From NCBI RefSeq assembly GCF_017939745.1, contig NZ_JAGKQQ010000001.1, positions 62,001 to 126,000 on the forward strand: a stretch of 64,000 nucleotides of DNA. The letters are read 5' to 3'. Positions 40,315-52,275 of this stretch are shown one piece after another. Both the position numbers and the translations under genes were made by a program. The DNA is from Gemmata palustris (GTDB taxonomy: Bacteria > Planctomycetota > Planctomycetia > Gemmatales > Gemmataceae). The notes under the pieces were generated by a model. That model was not told the DNA's origin, ran no database searches, and saw only the letters and a program-made list of their open reading frames with translations. The first letter of the stretch is position 1. Each line of letters begins with the position of its first letter.

Positions 40315-40842
40315 ATGCGCCTGTGCAACTTTATCGTCCGCGACGCGATCATCCCGTCCCTGGCGGCGCCGGCGGCACCCGGAGCGCCCGCGCCCCAGGG
40401 CGAGGCACGCGACGCGACTGGCGTGCGGGCGGTGAAGGAGAGGGTCGTTCGGGAAATGGTCGGCGCGCTGCACGCGGCCGGGCACTTCCGCGCGTCCGAC
40501 GTGGACGACATCGTGCGCGCGGTGCTCCGGCGCGAGGACCTCGGCACCACCGGCATCGGGCGCCACATCGCCATCCCCCACTCCCGGCACCCGGCCGCGG
40601 ACCGGCTCATCGGCACCCTCGCGCTCTCGCGCGACGGGCTCCCGTTCGACAGTCTCGACGGCGAGCCGGTGTACGTGTTCATCCTCCTCGTCTCCCCTCA
40701 AGACCGGCCCGGCGATCACCTGCGGGCGCTCGAGGCGGTCGTGCGGACCATGCGGAACGACGACTTCGTGAAGCAACTGCGGGGGTGCCAGACGCGGGAA
40801 GAGATCTGGGCGCTTTTGGAATCGGCCGCACCGGGCTGGTAG
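40315..40842 (+). CDS. ptsN: PTS EIIA component, fructose/nitrogen type (PtsN-like)
   Basis: 175 aa. The EIIA-Ntr/fructose fold is seen in ALHAAGHFRASDVDDIVRAV, REDLGTTGIGRHIAIPHSRH with the phospho-accepting His89, SRDGLPFDSLDGEPVYVFIL and TMRNDDFVKQLRGCQTREEI. An Ala/Pro-rich insert (about 17-30) after the first strand is unusual. It would accept phosphate from the HPr encoded downstream (41006). No EIIB or EIIC permease gene is nearby, so a regulatory role is more likely than sugar uptake. Confidence 0.9.
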   Translation: MRLCNFIVRDAIIPSLAAPAAPGAPAPQGEARDATGVRAVKERVVREMVGALHAAGHFRASDVDDIVRAVLRREDLGTTGIGRHIAIPHSRHPAADRLIGTLALSRDGLPFDSLDGEPVYVFILLVSPQDRPGDHLRALEAVVRTMRNDDFVKQLRGCQTREEIWALLESAAPGW

Positions 40843-41005
40843 GTCGCGGGATTCGATGGGTGGTGCGTTTCGGGCGAACTGAGGGGCAACGATGACCGGT
40901 CGGGTGGGTGGGAACGGGCCAGGACCGCGGGACGCGCTCCCGCAAAGCACCTGTGCGCCCGCGCCGCCCCCGGACACGTACCCGCCGCCCGGTTCGGAGG
41001 TCACA

Positions 41006-41299
41006 ATGTCCGACGGTACCGGGCCGCTGCGCCGGGTCGTTCGTATCGTGAACCCGCTCGGCATACACCCGCGCGTCGCGGACCGGTTCTCGCGGACGGC
41101 CCGCCAGTACGCCTGTACCGTTACCGTGTGGAACGGTGACGCGCGGGCCGACGGCAAGAGCCTTTGGGACCTCATTCTGCTCGTAGCAATGCAGGACGCC
41201 GAAATCGTTCTCGAGGTGGACGGCCCGGACGCCCTCAGAGCGGTGGAGCCCCTCGTGGAAGTTTTGGCTTCGCCCGGCGGCGAAGATTATACGATCTGA
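41006..41299 (+). CDS. ptsH: HPr-family phosphocarrier protein
   Basis: 97 aa from the ATG at 41006, chosen because GGAGG lies 6 nt upstream and it gives the standard HPr length; the in-frame ATG at 40892 would add a Pro-rich extension without protein character. The active-site loop reads NPLGIHPRVADRFSR (His21, equivalent to His15), and DGKSLWDLILLVAMQDAEI holds the conserved Ser region. HPr passes phosphate from EI (41382) to EIIA (40315). Confidence 0.92.
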   Translation: MSDGTGPLRRVVRIVNPLGIHPRVADRFSRTARQYACTVTVWNGDARADGKSLWDLILLVAMQDAEIVLEVDGPDALRAVEPLVEVLASPGGEDYTI

Positions 41300-41381
41300 C
41301 GGTACGATAGATTTCGACGAGCGGCTCCGCCCGAACTGCTCGTCGCCCCCTCAAACAACGGGCACCCGGACGTTCCGGCGA

Positions 41382-43172
41382 ATGGAATACAGGTACGGTA
41401 TCGGAGTCTCCCCCGGCGTCGCCATCGGTCCGGCCCTCGTGCTGGATACCGAGGGCGTCCTCATCCCGCACCGGACCGTGCCGCCGGAACAGCTCGACGG
41501 GGAGATCGCCCGACTGGGGCGCGCCCTCGAAGAGACCGCCGCGGCCGCGCGCGACGAGCGCGCGCGGATGACGGCCCGGCTCGGCCCGGACCTCGGCAAC
41601 ATCTACGCGGCACAACAGTCGCTGCTAGAGGATGCCAACATCCGCCGGCAGATCGAGGAGCGCATCCGGTCGGAGAAGTATTCCGCCGAGTACGCGGTCA
41701 GCCGCGTCATCCGCGACTTCGTCAAGGCGTTTGAAGCCGCCGGTCAGCGGGGCGGCGATCACGGGGCCGCGGTGGTCCGGCGCCAGGCCACCGAGTTCAT
41801 CGACATCGAGCGCCAAGTGCTCGCCGCCCTGCTCGGGCACCCGACCAACCCGTTCGGCAACCTGACTGAACCGGTCGTGGTCCTGGCGAACGACCTGATG
41901 CCCTCGGACACGGCCGAGTTCGGCCCCCGGACGGTACGCGCGTTCGCCACCGAGAGCGGCGGCAACACCAGCCACACTGCGATCCTCGCCGGGGCACTCG
42001 AGATCCCTGCCGTCGTCGGCATCGGCCGGTTCCTCAGCGACGTGTCCGGGCGCGATACGGTCATCGTGGACGGCGGCGAGGGCGTCCTCATCATCGACCC
42101 GGACGAGGAAACTCTCGCCCGGTACGAACTGAAACGCGCCCGCCTGCTCTCCCGCCCGGACCGGTACGAGAGCCTGCGCGACAAGCCGTGCGTCACCCGC
42201 GACGACGTTCCGGTCCCGATCCGGCTCCTCGGGAACATCGAACTGGCACAAGAAGCTTCGCACTGTCTGGACCGCGGTGCCGAAGGGGTGGGGCTCTACC
42301 GCACCGAGTTCCTCTACCTCAACAAATCGTCCCACCCGACGGAAGAGGAGCACTTCGCCGCGTACTCGTCCGTGGTGAGCACACTCGGGCCGAACCGCCC
42401 GGTCGTGATCCGCACGCTCGACCTCGGGGCCGACAAGTTTTCGAGCGTCTCCGGGGCCGTTGCGGGCGAGAAGAACCCGTTCCTGGGCCTCCGTAGCATC
42501 CGCTTGTGCCTGCACGACCGCGACCTGTTCAAGACGCAGCTCCGGGCCATCTTGCGCGTCGCGCTCCACGGCGACGTGCGCGTCATGTTCCCGATGATTA
42601 GCACGGTGGACGAGTTGCGCCAGTGCAAGGCGCTGCTCAACGACGTAAAAGAGGATTTAGAGGACGCCGGAATCCCCTTCAAATCTGAGGTGCCGGTCGG
42701 TACAATGATCGAAGTGCCGTCCGCCGCACTGTTGTCGGACGTGCTCGCTCGCGAGGTCGATTTCTTCTCCATCGGAACGAACGACCTGGTTCAATACACG
42801 CTCGCGGCGGACCGAAACAACGAACACGTGGCCAACCTGTACAACCCGACGGACCCGGCCGTTCTGCGGCTGATACGCATGGTGGTGCAGGCGGCCCAAA
42901 AGGAACAGACCAAGCGCCCGTTCGACGTAAACGTGTGCGGGGAGATGAGCGGGGAACCGCTCTACGTCCCGCTCCTGGTTGGCCTGGGCATGCGACAACT
43001 GAGCGCGACGCCTCGCAAGATCCCCGAGATCAAACGGGTGATCCGCGAACTGAGGGTCGCGGAGGTCAAAGAAGTCGCGGACCGCGCCCTGAATATGGAA
43101 ACCGCCAGCCAGGTCAGCAGTTACTTACGCGACTACTTACGCAAAATTCTCCCCTCGGAGGGGGCCGATTGA
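41382..43172 (+). CDS. ptsI: Phosphoenolpyruvate-protein phosphotransferase (PTS enzyme I)
   Basis: 596 aa, normal EI length. The HPr-binding N-domain precedes the phosphohistidine motif ESGGNTSHTAILAGALEIP (His198). The PEP-utilising C-domain has EGVGLYRTEFLYL, NPFLGLRSIRLCL, FPMISTVDEL, VPVGTMIEVPSAAL, FFSIGTNDLVQYTLAADRNN and NVCGEMSGEP with the catalytic Cys. Catalyses PEP + HPr to pyruvate + phospho-HPr. It ends a compact hpf-EIIA-HPr-EI cluster with gaps of 80-165 bp. With no sugar permease present the phosphorelay is probably regulatory. Confidence 0.96.
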   Translation: MEYRYGIGVSPGVAIGPALVLDTEGVLIPHRTVPPEQLDGEIARLGRALEETAAAARDERARMTARLGPDLGNIYAAQQSLLEDANIRRQIEERIRSEKYSAEYAVSRVIRDFVKAFEAAGQRGGDHGAAVVRRQATEFIDIERQVLAALLGHPTNPFGNLTEPVVVLANDLMPSDTAEFGPRTVRAFATESGGNTSHTAILAGALEIPAVVGIGRFLSDVSGRDTVIVDGGEGVLIIDPDEETLARYELKRARLLSRPDRYESLRDKPCVTRDDVPVPIRLLGNIELAQEASHCLDRGAEGVGLYRTEFLYLNKSSHPTEEEHFAAYSSVVSTLGPNRPVVIRTLDLGADKFSSVSGAVAGEKNPFLGLRSIRLCLHDRDLFKTQLRAILRVALHGDVRVMFPMISTVDELRQCKALLNDVKEDLEDAGIPFKSEVPVGTMIEVPSAALLSDVLAREVDFFSIGTNDLVQYTLAADRNNEHVANLYNPTDPAVLRLIRMVVQAAQKEQTKRPFDVNVCGEMSGEPLYVPLLVGLGMRQLSATPRKIPEIKRVIRELRVAEVKEVADRALNMETASQVSSYLRDYLRKILPSEGAD

Positions 43173-43537
43173 GGACGGGTTTACCGGTCGAACCGCGGGG
43201 CACTCAAACCGCCGTGACCGGCCCGTTCCATCACCCCCGCGAGCAGGGTCGAGACGAAGTTAGAAAGTGAACCGTGAACAAGGACCAGTGCAAAATGCCA
43301 GGGCGGGACGCACGTCGTCTCCGCCTTTCATTTTGCGCCGGTCCGTGTTGCTTTTCACCGCCTACACAGATTCGTCCGACCCGGCCCGCGCGCCCACCGG
43401 AGGGAGGCTGGGAGGGGTTTCGGCCGAGTTCCGCGTTGCAGGGTTCGGGTACCGAGGTGAGGGCGGGCCACCGGGCTCCGGCTCTTCAGCTCGAACTCGG
43501 AACCTGAAGCGCGGAGCTTCCGGCGAAGCCAGTTTCG
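43173..43537. other. Intergenic region, no gene seen
   Basis: 365 bp after ptsI. A short inverted pair GCAAAATG/CATTTTGC (about 43290 and 43330) is the only structure noted. Open frames are short and Arg/Gly-rich. Many bacteria have a radical-SAM gene just before the DUF2344 gene; no trace of one is visible here. Confidence 0.45.
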
Positions 43538-44389
43538 ATGCTCGGTGACAAATTCCGTTTCCGGTTCGTCAAGTCGGGCACGCTCCGGCTGGTGAGCCAC
43601 CACGACCTGATGCGGTGCTCCGAACGGATGCTCCGTCGGGCGGCTGTACCGTTCAAATCCACCGCCGGCTTTCACCCCACCCCGCGACTGGTGTTCGCCC
43701 TTTCGCTCCCGCTCGGGGTGATCGGCTGTGACGAGGTCATGGAACTCGAACTGACCGAACCGCGCGACTCCGACCAACTGTTTACCACTCTCAACGCACA
43801 AGCACCCACCGGTCTCGTCTTCACTCACGTTGCGCCGGTCCCGATGAAGGCGACCGCGCGTGTTCGGCGCGTCGTGTACGAGTTGCCACTCCCCGCGGAG
43901 CGAGTGGCCGACGTCGAAGCCGCCGCCGCCGCGCTCATGGCCGAACCGAAAGTGTGGGTCGAACGGCTGCGGCCGAGCCCCAAGCGCCTGAACATCAAGC
44001 CGTATCTTCGGAACGTGAGTGTCGAAAGCCGCCCGGCTTCCCGGGAAGACGGGGGGGGAGGTCACGTCCTCCGCCTCGACCTGTGGGTCACGCAGACCGG
44101 CTCGGCGCGCGCGGACGAACTGCTGCACCTTCTGCACATCGAAGACCTGATCGATAACGGCGCGGTTCTCGAACGAACCGTCGTCGAGATCCGCGACGAA
44201 GTAGCTCCGGCGGACGGTCCTCTCCCGACCGGTTCGAGCACGGACGAGCCCCCGGACGGTCCCGCCGACAGCGTCCCGCTGACCGGCGCGGAAGTGGCCG
44301 CGCTCGCCGCGCGGCTGGACGAAGAAGCGAACCAACAATCTCTCGAAGCCGGGTGGGGCGCGTCGCCCAACGGCCCGGTCGTCGAATAA
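43538..44389 (+). CDS. DUF2344 (TIGR03936) radical-SAM-associated protein
   Basis: 283 aa. It starts FRFRFVKSGTLRLVSHHDLM and RCSERMLRRAAVPFKSTAGF then HPTPRLVFALSLPLGVIG, the DUF2344 signature. The C-terminal 60 residues are an acidic, disordered tail. In other bacteria this domain is encoded with or fused to a B12-binding radical-SAM protein and lies next to RNase E/G, as here (28 bp before 44418), suggesting a role in tRNA or RNA metabolism. The radical-SAM partner is missing from this window. Confidence 0.9.
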   Translation: MLGDKFRFRFVKSGTLRLVSHHDLMRCSERMLRRAAVPFKSTAGFHPTPRLVFALSLPLGVIGCDEVMELELTEPRDSDQLFTTLNAQAPTGLVFTHVAPVPMKATARVRRVVYELPLPAERVADVEAAAAALMAEPKVWVERLRPSPKRLNIKPYLRNVSVESRPASREDGGGGHVLRLDLWVTQTGSARADELLHLLHIEDLIDNGAVLERTVVEIRDEVAPADGPLPTGSSTDEPPDGPADSVPLTGAEVAALAARLDEEANQQSLEAGWGASPNGPVVE

Positions 44390-44417
44390 CGAACCACTCT
44401 GAGACACGAGATTTGTA

Positions 44418-47372
<2,955 letters not shown>

Positions 47373-47429
47373 TATTTTCTTGGCGAGCGGCGGCACTCCG
47401 CGCCGCTCGTTCTGTACGGAGATTGCGCT

Positions 47430-48038
47430 ATGAGCGATCTCGAAACTGCCTGGGACCGTATCCACCGCTGGCTCGCCGCGCACGCACCGGTCGTGCTGGC
47501 GAGCCTCGGTCCGCCCGCGACCGACGAGCACCTCCAGCGAGCTGAAACGGAAATGGGTGTCGTGCTGCCGGACGACGTGAAAGCGTGCTACCGCATTCAC
47601 GACGGGCAGCGGGTCATTCCCACCCCGGTGAGCTACTGGCCCGATCTCAAATGTGCCCCATCATTTCTCTACGGGCACCGGTGGCACAGCCTGGCCGGCG
47701 TGACCGATTACTGGCACACGCTGCACGACCTGCGCGGGGAATTCGCGGAGGTCAAAGGCGCGCCGCGCGGCCCGATTCGTAAGGACTGGTGGCACGCGAA
47801 GTGGATTCCCTTAACGCGGGATTCTGCGGGCGATTTGTACTGCCTGGACCTGATGCCATTGAAACGCGGGCACGTCGGTCAGGTTATCTTCTGGTACCAC
47901 GACGAACCGGCGCGCGGCTTATTAGCAAAGAGCCTGACGGAGTGGCTCACGCAGTTCTCCCACGAACTGGACCGCGGCGAGTTCACGACCGCGCCGGACA
48001 CGCACGGCCCCGGGTTGGTCCGGGTTCGCGACCTGTAA
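47430..48038 (+). CDS. SMI1/KNR4 (SUKH) family protein
   Basis: 202 aa. It begins with the SUKH pattern: AWDRIHRWLAAHAPVVLASL, then ATDEHLQRAETEMGVVLPDD, VKACYRIHDGQ, with the later KWIPLTRDSAGDLYCLDLMP and GQVIFWYHDEPARGLLAKSL. In bacteria SUKH proteins often are immunity proteins of polymorphic toxin systems but also serve as stand-alone regulators. No toxin gene is adjacent; the neighbours are RNase E/G and selD, so an orphan role is as likely. Confidence 0.88.
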   Translation: MSDLETAWDRIHRWLAAHAPVVLASLGPPATDEHLQRAETEMGVVLPDDVKACYRIHDGQRVIPTPVSYWPDLKCAPSFLYGHRWHSLAGVTDYWHTLHDLRGEFAEVKGAPRGPIRKDWWHAKWIPLTRDSAGDLYCLDLMPLKRGHVGQVIFWYHDEPARGLLAKSLTEWLTQFSHELDRGEFTTAPDTHGPGLVRVRDL

Positions 48039-48084
48039 CCGCCGCACCGCGAGTGCTACGACTGCGCGCCACCAGGAGTTGCCC

Positions 48085-49143
48085 GTGAACACTTCCGAAC
48101 CGATCCGACTGACGAAGCTAGCGAAGCGGGCCGGGTGCGCGGCCAAACACCCGCCGGGGTTCTTGCTCCCGCTCTTGGGAATGCTGCCGCCGATTACCGA
48201 TCCGAACGTGCTCGTCGGCAGTTCTACCGCCGACGACGCGGCCATCTACAAGATGTCGGACGACCTCGCACTGGTCCTCACGACGGACTTCTTCACGCCG
48301 ATTGTCGACGACCCGCGCGACTTCGGCCGGGTCGCCGCGGCGAACGCCCTGTCCGACGTGTACGCGATGGGCGGGAAGCCGCTCTCGGCCCTCAGTATCG
48401 TTGGATTCCCGGACACGCTCCCGGCCACGGTGCTCGGGGAGATCTTGGCGGGGGCGGCCGAGATCGCGGCCGAAGCGGGCATCGCCATTGTCGGTGGGCA
48501 TACGATCAAGAGCGAAGAGCCAATCTTTGGGCTGGCGGTGGTCGGCACGGTTCACCCGAATCGTGTGCTGAGCAACGCGGGCGCGAAGCCGGGTGACGTG
48601 CTCGTTCTCACGAAGCCGCTCGGACTCGGCATCATCTCGACCGCGGCGAAGAATGACCAGGACGCGAAATCCGCCATCACCGAAGCAATTCGCGTGATGA
48701 CGACGTTGAACCGCGCCGCGGCCGAGGTGCTCACGCGGTTCGAGGTCCACGCGCTCACGGACGTGACCGGCTTCGGACTACTCGGCCACTTACGGAACGT
48801 GACGGCCGCGAGTGCGGTTACGGCCGAAGTATGGGCCGACCGCGTGCCGGTACTGGATGCCGCGCGCGCATATGTGAACGCGGGCATCGCTCCCGGCGGG
48901 ACGCGCGCGAACGCGAAGTTTCTTGCCGATTGGGTCGAGTACGCTGCGGGCGTGTCGCCAGAGCAGCAACTCCTGCTGTGCGACGCGCAGACTTCGGGCG
49001 GGTTGCTCGCGGCCGTACCGGAAGCGATTGCGGACGACGTGACGCGGGCACTTTCTGCCGCGGGTGTGCTCGCGAGTGCGATCGTTGGGAAGATTACGGG
49101 GCCGGGCGCGGGGCGCATTCGCGTGACGCCGAGCCGGTCCTGA
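48085..49143 (+). CDS. selD: Selenide, water dikinase (selenophosphate synthetase)
   Basis: 352 aa from a GTG with AGGAG 6 nt upstream; a TTG six bases earlier overlaps the spacing and is not chosen. Catalytic residues are in RAGCAAK (Cys18, with Lys21), the Cys form of SelD rather than a selenocysteine form. Core motifs: STADDAAIYKMSDDLALVLT, DFFTPIVDDPRDFGRVAAAN, SDVYAMGGKPLSALSIVGFP, GGHTIKSEEPIFGLAVVG and LTDVTGFGLLGHLRNV. Makes selenophosphate from selenide and ATP for selenocysteine or selenouridine. No selA, selB, selC or mnmH is visible in the window. Confidence 0.95.
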   Translation: MNTSEPIRLTKLAKRAGCAAKHPPGFLLPLLGMLPPITDPNVLVGSSTADDAAIYKMSDDLALVLTTDFFTPIVDDPRDFGRVAAANALSDVYAMGGKPLSALSIVGFPDTLPATVLGEILAGAAEIAAEAGIAIVGGHTIKSEEPIFGLAVVGTVHPNRVLSNAGAKPGDVLVLTKPLGLGIISTAAKNDQDAKSAITEAIRVMTTLNRAAAEVLTRFEVHALTDVTGFGLLGHLRNVTAASAVTAEVWADRVPVLDAARAYVNAGIAPGGTRANAKFLADWVEYAAGVSPEQQLLLCDAQTSGGLLAAVPEAIADDVTRALSAAGVLASAIVGKITGPGAGRIRVTPSRS

Positions 49144-49169
49144 GTTACGGCAGTCAATGTGAGGGAACG

Positions 49170-50546
49170 ATGCGGTACTTCGTCACGCTCGCGGTCGTGC
49201 TCCTGGCATCACCGGTGTTTGCTGCGGACAAACCGAGTTTCGTGCTGTTCGTCACGGACGATCAGCGCGCCGACTGCCTCAGTTGCTCCGGGCACCCGTT
49301 CCTCAAGACGCCCAACATTGACAGCATCGCATCAAACGGCACGCGGTTCACGAACGGTTTCGTCACCACGTCCATTTGCTGCATCAGCCGCGCGAGCATC
49401 ATCAGCGGGCGACTCGCGCGCAACCACAAGGTGCCGGACTTCAGCACCGCGTTCACCAAAGAGGTGTTTGCGACGACGCTCCCGGTTCAGTTGAAGCAAG
49501 CGGGCTACCGCGTGGGCATCGTTGGGAAGTGGGGCATCGGCGGACCGCCCCCGAAGGAACACTTCGACTTGTGGGATGCGTGGGGCGGGCAGGGCGAGTT
49601 CTTCCACACGGTGGAGGGCGAGAAGGTCCACAATTCCGAGTACCTCGCGCGCCGGGCGGTGAAGTTCATTGTGGACACGCCGGCCGACACGCCGTTCTGT
49701 CTCATCCTGCTGTACAAATCGCCTCACGAGCCTTACGAACCCGACCCCCGCGACGCGGAGCTATTTAAGGACACGAAAATCGTGCCGCCGAAGACCGCGG
49801 ACGCGAAGTTCCACGACCAACTCCCCGACTTCCTCAAAACGAGCCTCAACCGCGTGCGGGCCGTGCGTGACTTCCCCACGCCGGACAAGTACCAGGAATT
49901 CGTGAAGCAGTACCTGCGGTGTATCGCGGGCGTCGATCGTTCCGTGGGCATCGTCACGAAGGCGCTCGCGGACAAGAAACGCGCGGACAACACCGTTCTG
50001 ATTTACACGTCGGACAACGGCTTTTTCCTCGGCGAGCGCGGGTTCAATCACAAGTGGCTGATGTACGAGGAGTCGATCCGCGTGCCGCTGATTGTGGCCG
50101 ATCCGCGCCTACCGAAAACTCAGCGCGGCGCAGCGCGTAACGAGATGGTGCTGAACATCGACATCGCGCCCACGATTTTGAGTTACGCGGATGTTGCGAT
50201 TCCCAAAGAGGTGGACGGACTGAGCTTGAAGCCGCTTGTTGCGGGTGAGAAACCGGACTGGCGCACGCACTTCTTTTACGAGCACCACTACTTCCACTCG
50301 AAAGACCCGAACAACACCATCCCGCGGACGGAGGGTGTTCGCACCGAGCGCTGGAAGTACACCGTCTACCCGGATAACCCGGAGTACACGGAGCTCTTCG
50401 ACCTGAAGAACGACCCGCTCGAAGAGCACAACCTTGTGTTGAACGCCAAGCACAAAGACGCGCTCACGGAGATTAAGGCACTGTACGCGAAAGAAGTGAA
50501 TCGCCTGCCGCCTGCAATTCCGGGCGGCACCCCAGGCAAGAAGTAG
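49170..50546 (+). CDS. Secreted sulfatase
   Basis: 458 aa from the ATG at 49170 preceded by GAGGGAA; a much longer open frame upstream overlaps selD and is not used. A signal peptide (FVTLAVVLLASPVFAA) precedes the sulfatase core: FVLFVTDDQRAD (metal Asp30, Asp31), and the formylglycine site SICCISRASIISG (Cys70-Cys71-Ile-Ser-Arg74), where Ile replaces the usual Pro of CxPxR. Later metal ligands are in YTSDNGFFLGERG and HKWLMYEESIRVPLI. Planctomycetes use many such enzymes on sulfated polysaccharides. Substrate unknown; the formylglycine-generating enzyme is not in the window. Confidence 0.92.
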   Translation: MRYFVTLAVVLLASPVFAADKPSFVLFVTDDQRADCLSCSGHPFLKTPNIDSIASNGTRFTNGFVTTSICCISRASIISGRLARNHKVPDFSTAFTKEVFATTLPVQLKQAGYRVGIVGKWGIGGPPPKEHFDLWDAWGGQGEFFHTVEGEKVHNSEYLARRAVKFIVDTPADTPFCLILLYKSPHEPYEPDPRDAELFKDTKIVPPKTADAKFHDQLPDFLKTSLNRVRAVRDFPTPDKYQEFVKQYLRCIAGVDRSVGIVTKALADKKRADNTVLIYTSDNGFFLGERGFNHKWLMYEESIRVPLIVADPRLPKTQRGAARNEMVLNIDIAPTILSYADVAIPKEVDGLSLKPLVAGEKPDWRTHFFYEHHYFHSKDPNNTIPRTEGVRTERWKYTVYPDNPEYTELFDLKNDPLEEHNLVLNAKHKDALTEIKALYAKEVNRLPPAIPGGTPGKK

Positions 50547-50560
50547 TTGCAGTGTGTGGA

Positions 50561-50662
50561 ACGAGCCGCGACCGCCAGGGAGCGTTCGCAGTGGCGCCCT
50601 GTGTGGAGCCGCGACCGCCAGGAACCGGTTGTGCCTCCCGCTCCCTGGCGGTCGCGGCTCGT
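50561..50662. repeat. 24-bp perfect inverted repeat of a dispersed family
   Basis: The arm 50561-50584 (containing GAGCCGCGACCGCC) is an exact complement of 50639-50662. A third, partly degraded direct copy (GAGCCGCGACCGCCAGGAA) sits at 50606-50624 between them. The same core recurs at 54466-54489 and 56701-56712. It lies between convergent genes and could terminate both transcripts. Confidence 0.8.
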
Positions 50663-50678
50663 TTAACGCGCCCCGACA

Positions 50679-51194
50679 CTACTTCGTGAGCAGGCTCCGA
50701 AACTTCGCGAGGTGTGCCGCCAGTTCGTCCGGCGGCATCTTGTCCAAATCCTTGCCGGTCGTGGTTGGAGCGCGAACGTGCGCTTGCTCCTTCCACGGCA
50801 GCCCGTTCACCATCACCGTCCAACACTCTTCCAACGGCGTGACGGAGTGCCACGTCCGCGGTTCGGTGATCTCATACCGACTGCCCGCCGTGAGCACGGT
50901 TTCGGTCACGGTAATCGGCTCGCGCGATTCCAGATCGGGCGTGAACCCGACCCACATTCGGTACGACCCTTCGAGGATCGCGAACGCACCTGGCCACGGA
51001 TGGGGGTGCGGGTACGCTTCGTGTGTGGCGCACGGGTCGAACTTGTGCAGACTGACCCGGACTCCGTCAGAAAGGTAGCGGAACACGCGATAGGTTGTAG
51101 GCTTCCGTCGGTTCACGATGAGCGAATCCCACGCGCCTGGATCGTCGAGCAGCGCGGGGAGCGATTCGAGCACGTCGGCGAGGGCGGAGAGCAT
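50679..51194 (-). CDS. Cupin-like uncharacterised protein
   Basis: 171 aa from the ATG at 51194 with AAGGAGG 8 nt upstream. The centre looks like a single cupin barrel: PCATHEAYPHPHPWPGAFAI, EGSYRMWVGFT, VLTAGSRYEITEPRTWHSVT. The several His residues in HPHPWP and the later TWHS could bind a metal. It resembles small-molecule-binding cupins, but no specific family is recognised. Convergent with the sulfatase gene, and 74 bp before surE on the same strand. Confidence 0.75.
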   Translation of the reverse strand: MLSALADVLESLPALLDDPGAWDSLIVNRRKPTTYRVFRYLSDGVRVSLHKFDPCATHEAYPHPHPWPGAFAILEGSYRMWVGFTPDLESREPITVTETVLTAGSRYEITEPRTWHSVTPLEECWTVMVNGLPWKEQAHVRAPTTTGKDLDKMPPDELAAHLAKFRSLLTK

Positions 51195-51268
51195 GTGGGC
51201 GCCTCCTTGGGGATGCCGCAAGGAGGTACAGCCGTTGGGTCACGGTCTTTCAGGGCGAACGCCCGCGC

Positions 51269-52039
51269 TCACTCCACCTTCCATTCCCACTTCTTCAACT
51301 GCTCCATTTTCGCGTGGTCGGTGAGATCGAACTGGAGCGGCGTTACGGTGATGTAACTCTCGTTGAGCGCGGTCACGTCCGTGTCGGGGTGCGGGTCCGG
51401 GCAATTGAACTCGGGGCTGGTCCAGAAGTAGGTGCGCCCGCGCGGGTTCACGCGCCGGTCGAACTTCTCGGTGTACGGCGACACGTTCTGTGGCATCACC
51501 TTGATTCCGCGAATCGGCCCGCGTTCCAGTACGGGTAAGTTCACATTGAACAAGCTCCCACTGGCGGGTTTGCGCGCGAGGATCTGCTCGATGACCTGGC
51601 GCGCGTACTTCGCGGCGGCGGGGAAGTCGTAGATTTTCTTGTCGTACTCGAGCGAAACGGCGATTGCGGTGTGGTGGTAGAACGCGCCCTCGATCGCGGC
51701 GGCGACCGTGCCCGAGTAAAGCACGTTGATGCCCGCGTTGCTGCCCGCGTTCATGCCGCTGATGATGACGTCCGGCGGTTCCGGGAGCAGTTCCAGGAGC
51801 GCGAGTTTCACGCAGTCGGCCGGGCGCCCCTCGACGGCCCACCCCACGAACGTCGTCGCGTCGTCCTCGTACACCTCGTTCACCAGGAGCGGCGTGAGGA
51901 GCGTGACCGAGTGCCCCGCCGCACTCTGTTCCGTCGCGGGCGCAACGACGGTAACGGTGCCCAGCTTGAGCAGTTCGGCGCGCAACGCGCGCAACCCCGG
52001 TGCATAAATGCCATCATCATTGGTGAGCAGAATTCGCAT
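51269..52039 (-). CDS. surE: 5'/3'-nucleotidase SurE
   Basis: 256 aa, standard length. SurE hallmarks: MRILLTNDDGIYAPGLRALR (metal Asp8, Asp9), VVAPATEQSAAGHSVTLLTP, GRPADCVKLALLELL and DVIISGMNAGSNAGINVLYS with the metal Asn, then GTVAAAIEGAFY. SurE is a metal-dependent phosphatase acting on nucleoside 5'/3'-monophosphates and is associated with stationary-phase survival. Probably co-transcribed with the cupin gene downstream. Confidence 0.95.
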   Translation of the reverse strand: MRILLTNDDGIYAPGLRALRAELLKLGTVTVVAPATEQSAAGHSVTLLTPLLVNEVYEDDATTFVGWAVEGRPADCVKLALLELLPEPPDVIISGMNAGSNAGINVLYSGTVAAAIEGAFYHHTAIAVSLEYDKKIYDFPAAAKYARQVIEQILARKPASGSLFNVNLPVLERGPIRGIKVMPQNVSPYTEKFDRRVNPRGRTYFWTSPEFNCPDPHPDTDVTALNESYITVTPLQFDLTDHAKMEQLKKWEWKVE

Positions 52040-52275
52040 CGACGGACCTTCTGTGGAAGTGCGGACCCCTCGGAAGGGGAATTCTACGATGACGGTGCAT
52101 CCGAGAGGGCCGCGTGTAACGTATTTATGGATTGAATGGAGGGGTTAATTTGGGCGATGTATTCGGGGCGGCTTGACGCGGGTTTGGAGTGCGCATATCT
52201 ACAAGCTATTCAGCGTGCTGCCCGCACTGCGACTCGCGCAATCTGTCCGACTTGGTCCCACCGGGGGGCACTGCC

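Noticed and set aside
48831-49169. Upstream extension of the sulfatase open frame
   Set aside because: The extra 113 codons overlap selD and read as Arg/Gly-rich noise. A ribosome binding site and signal peptide fit the ATG at 49170.
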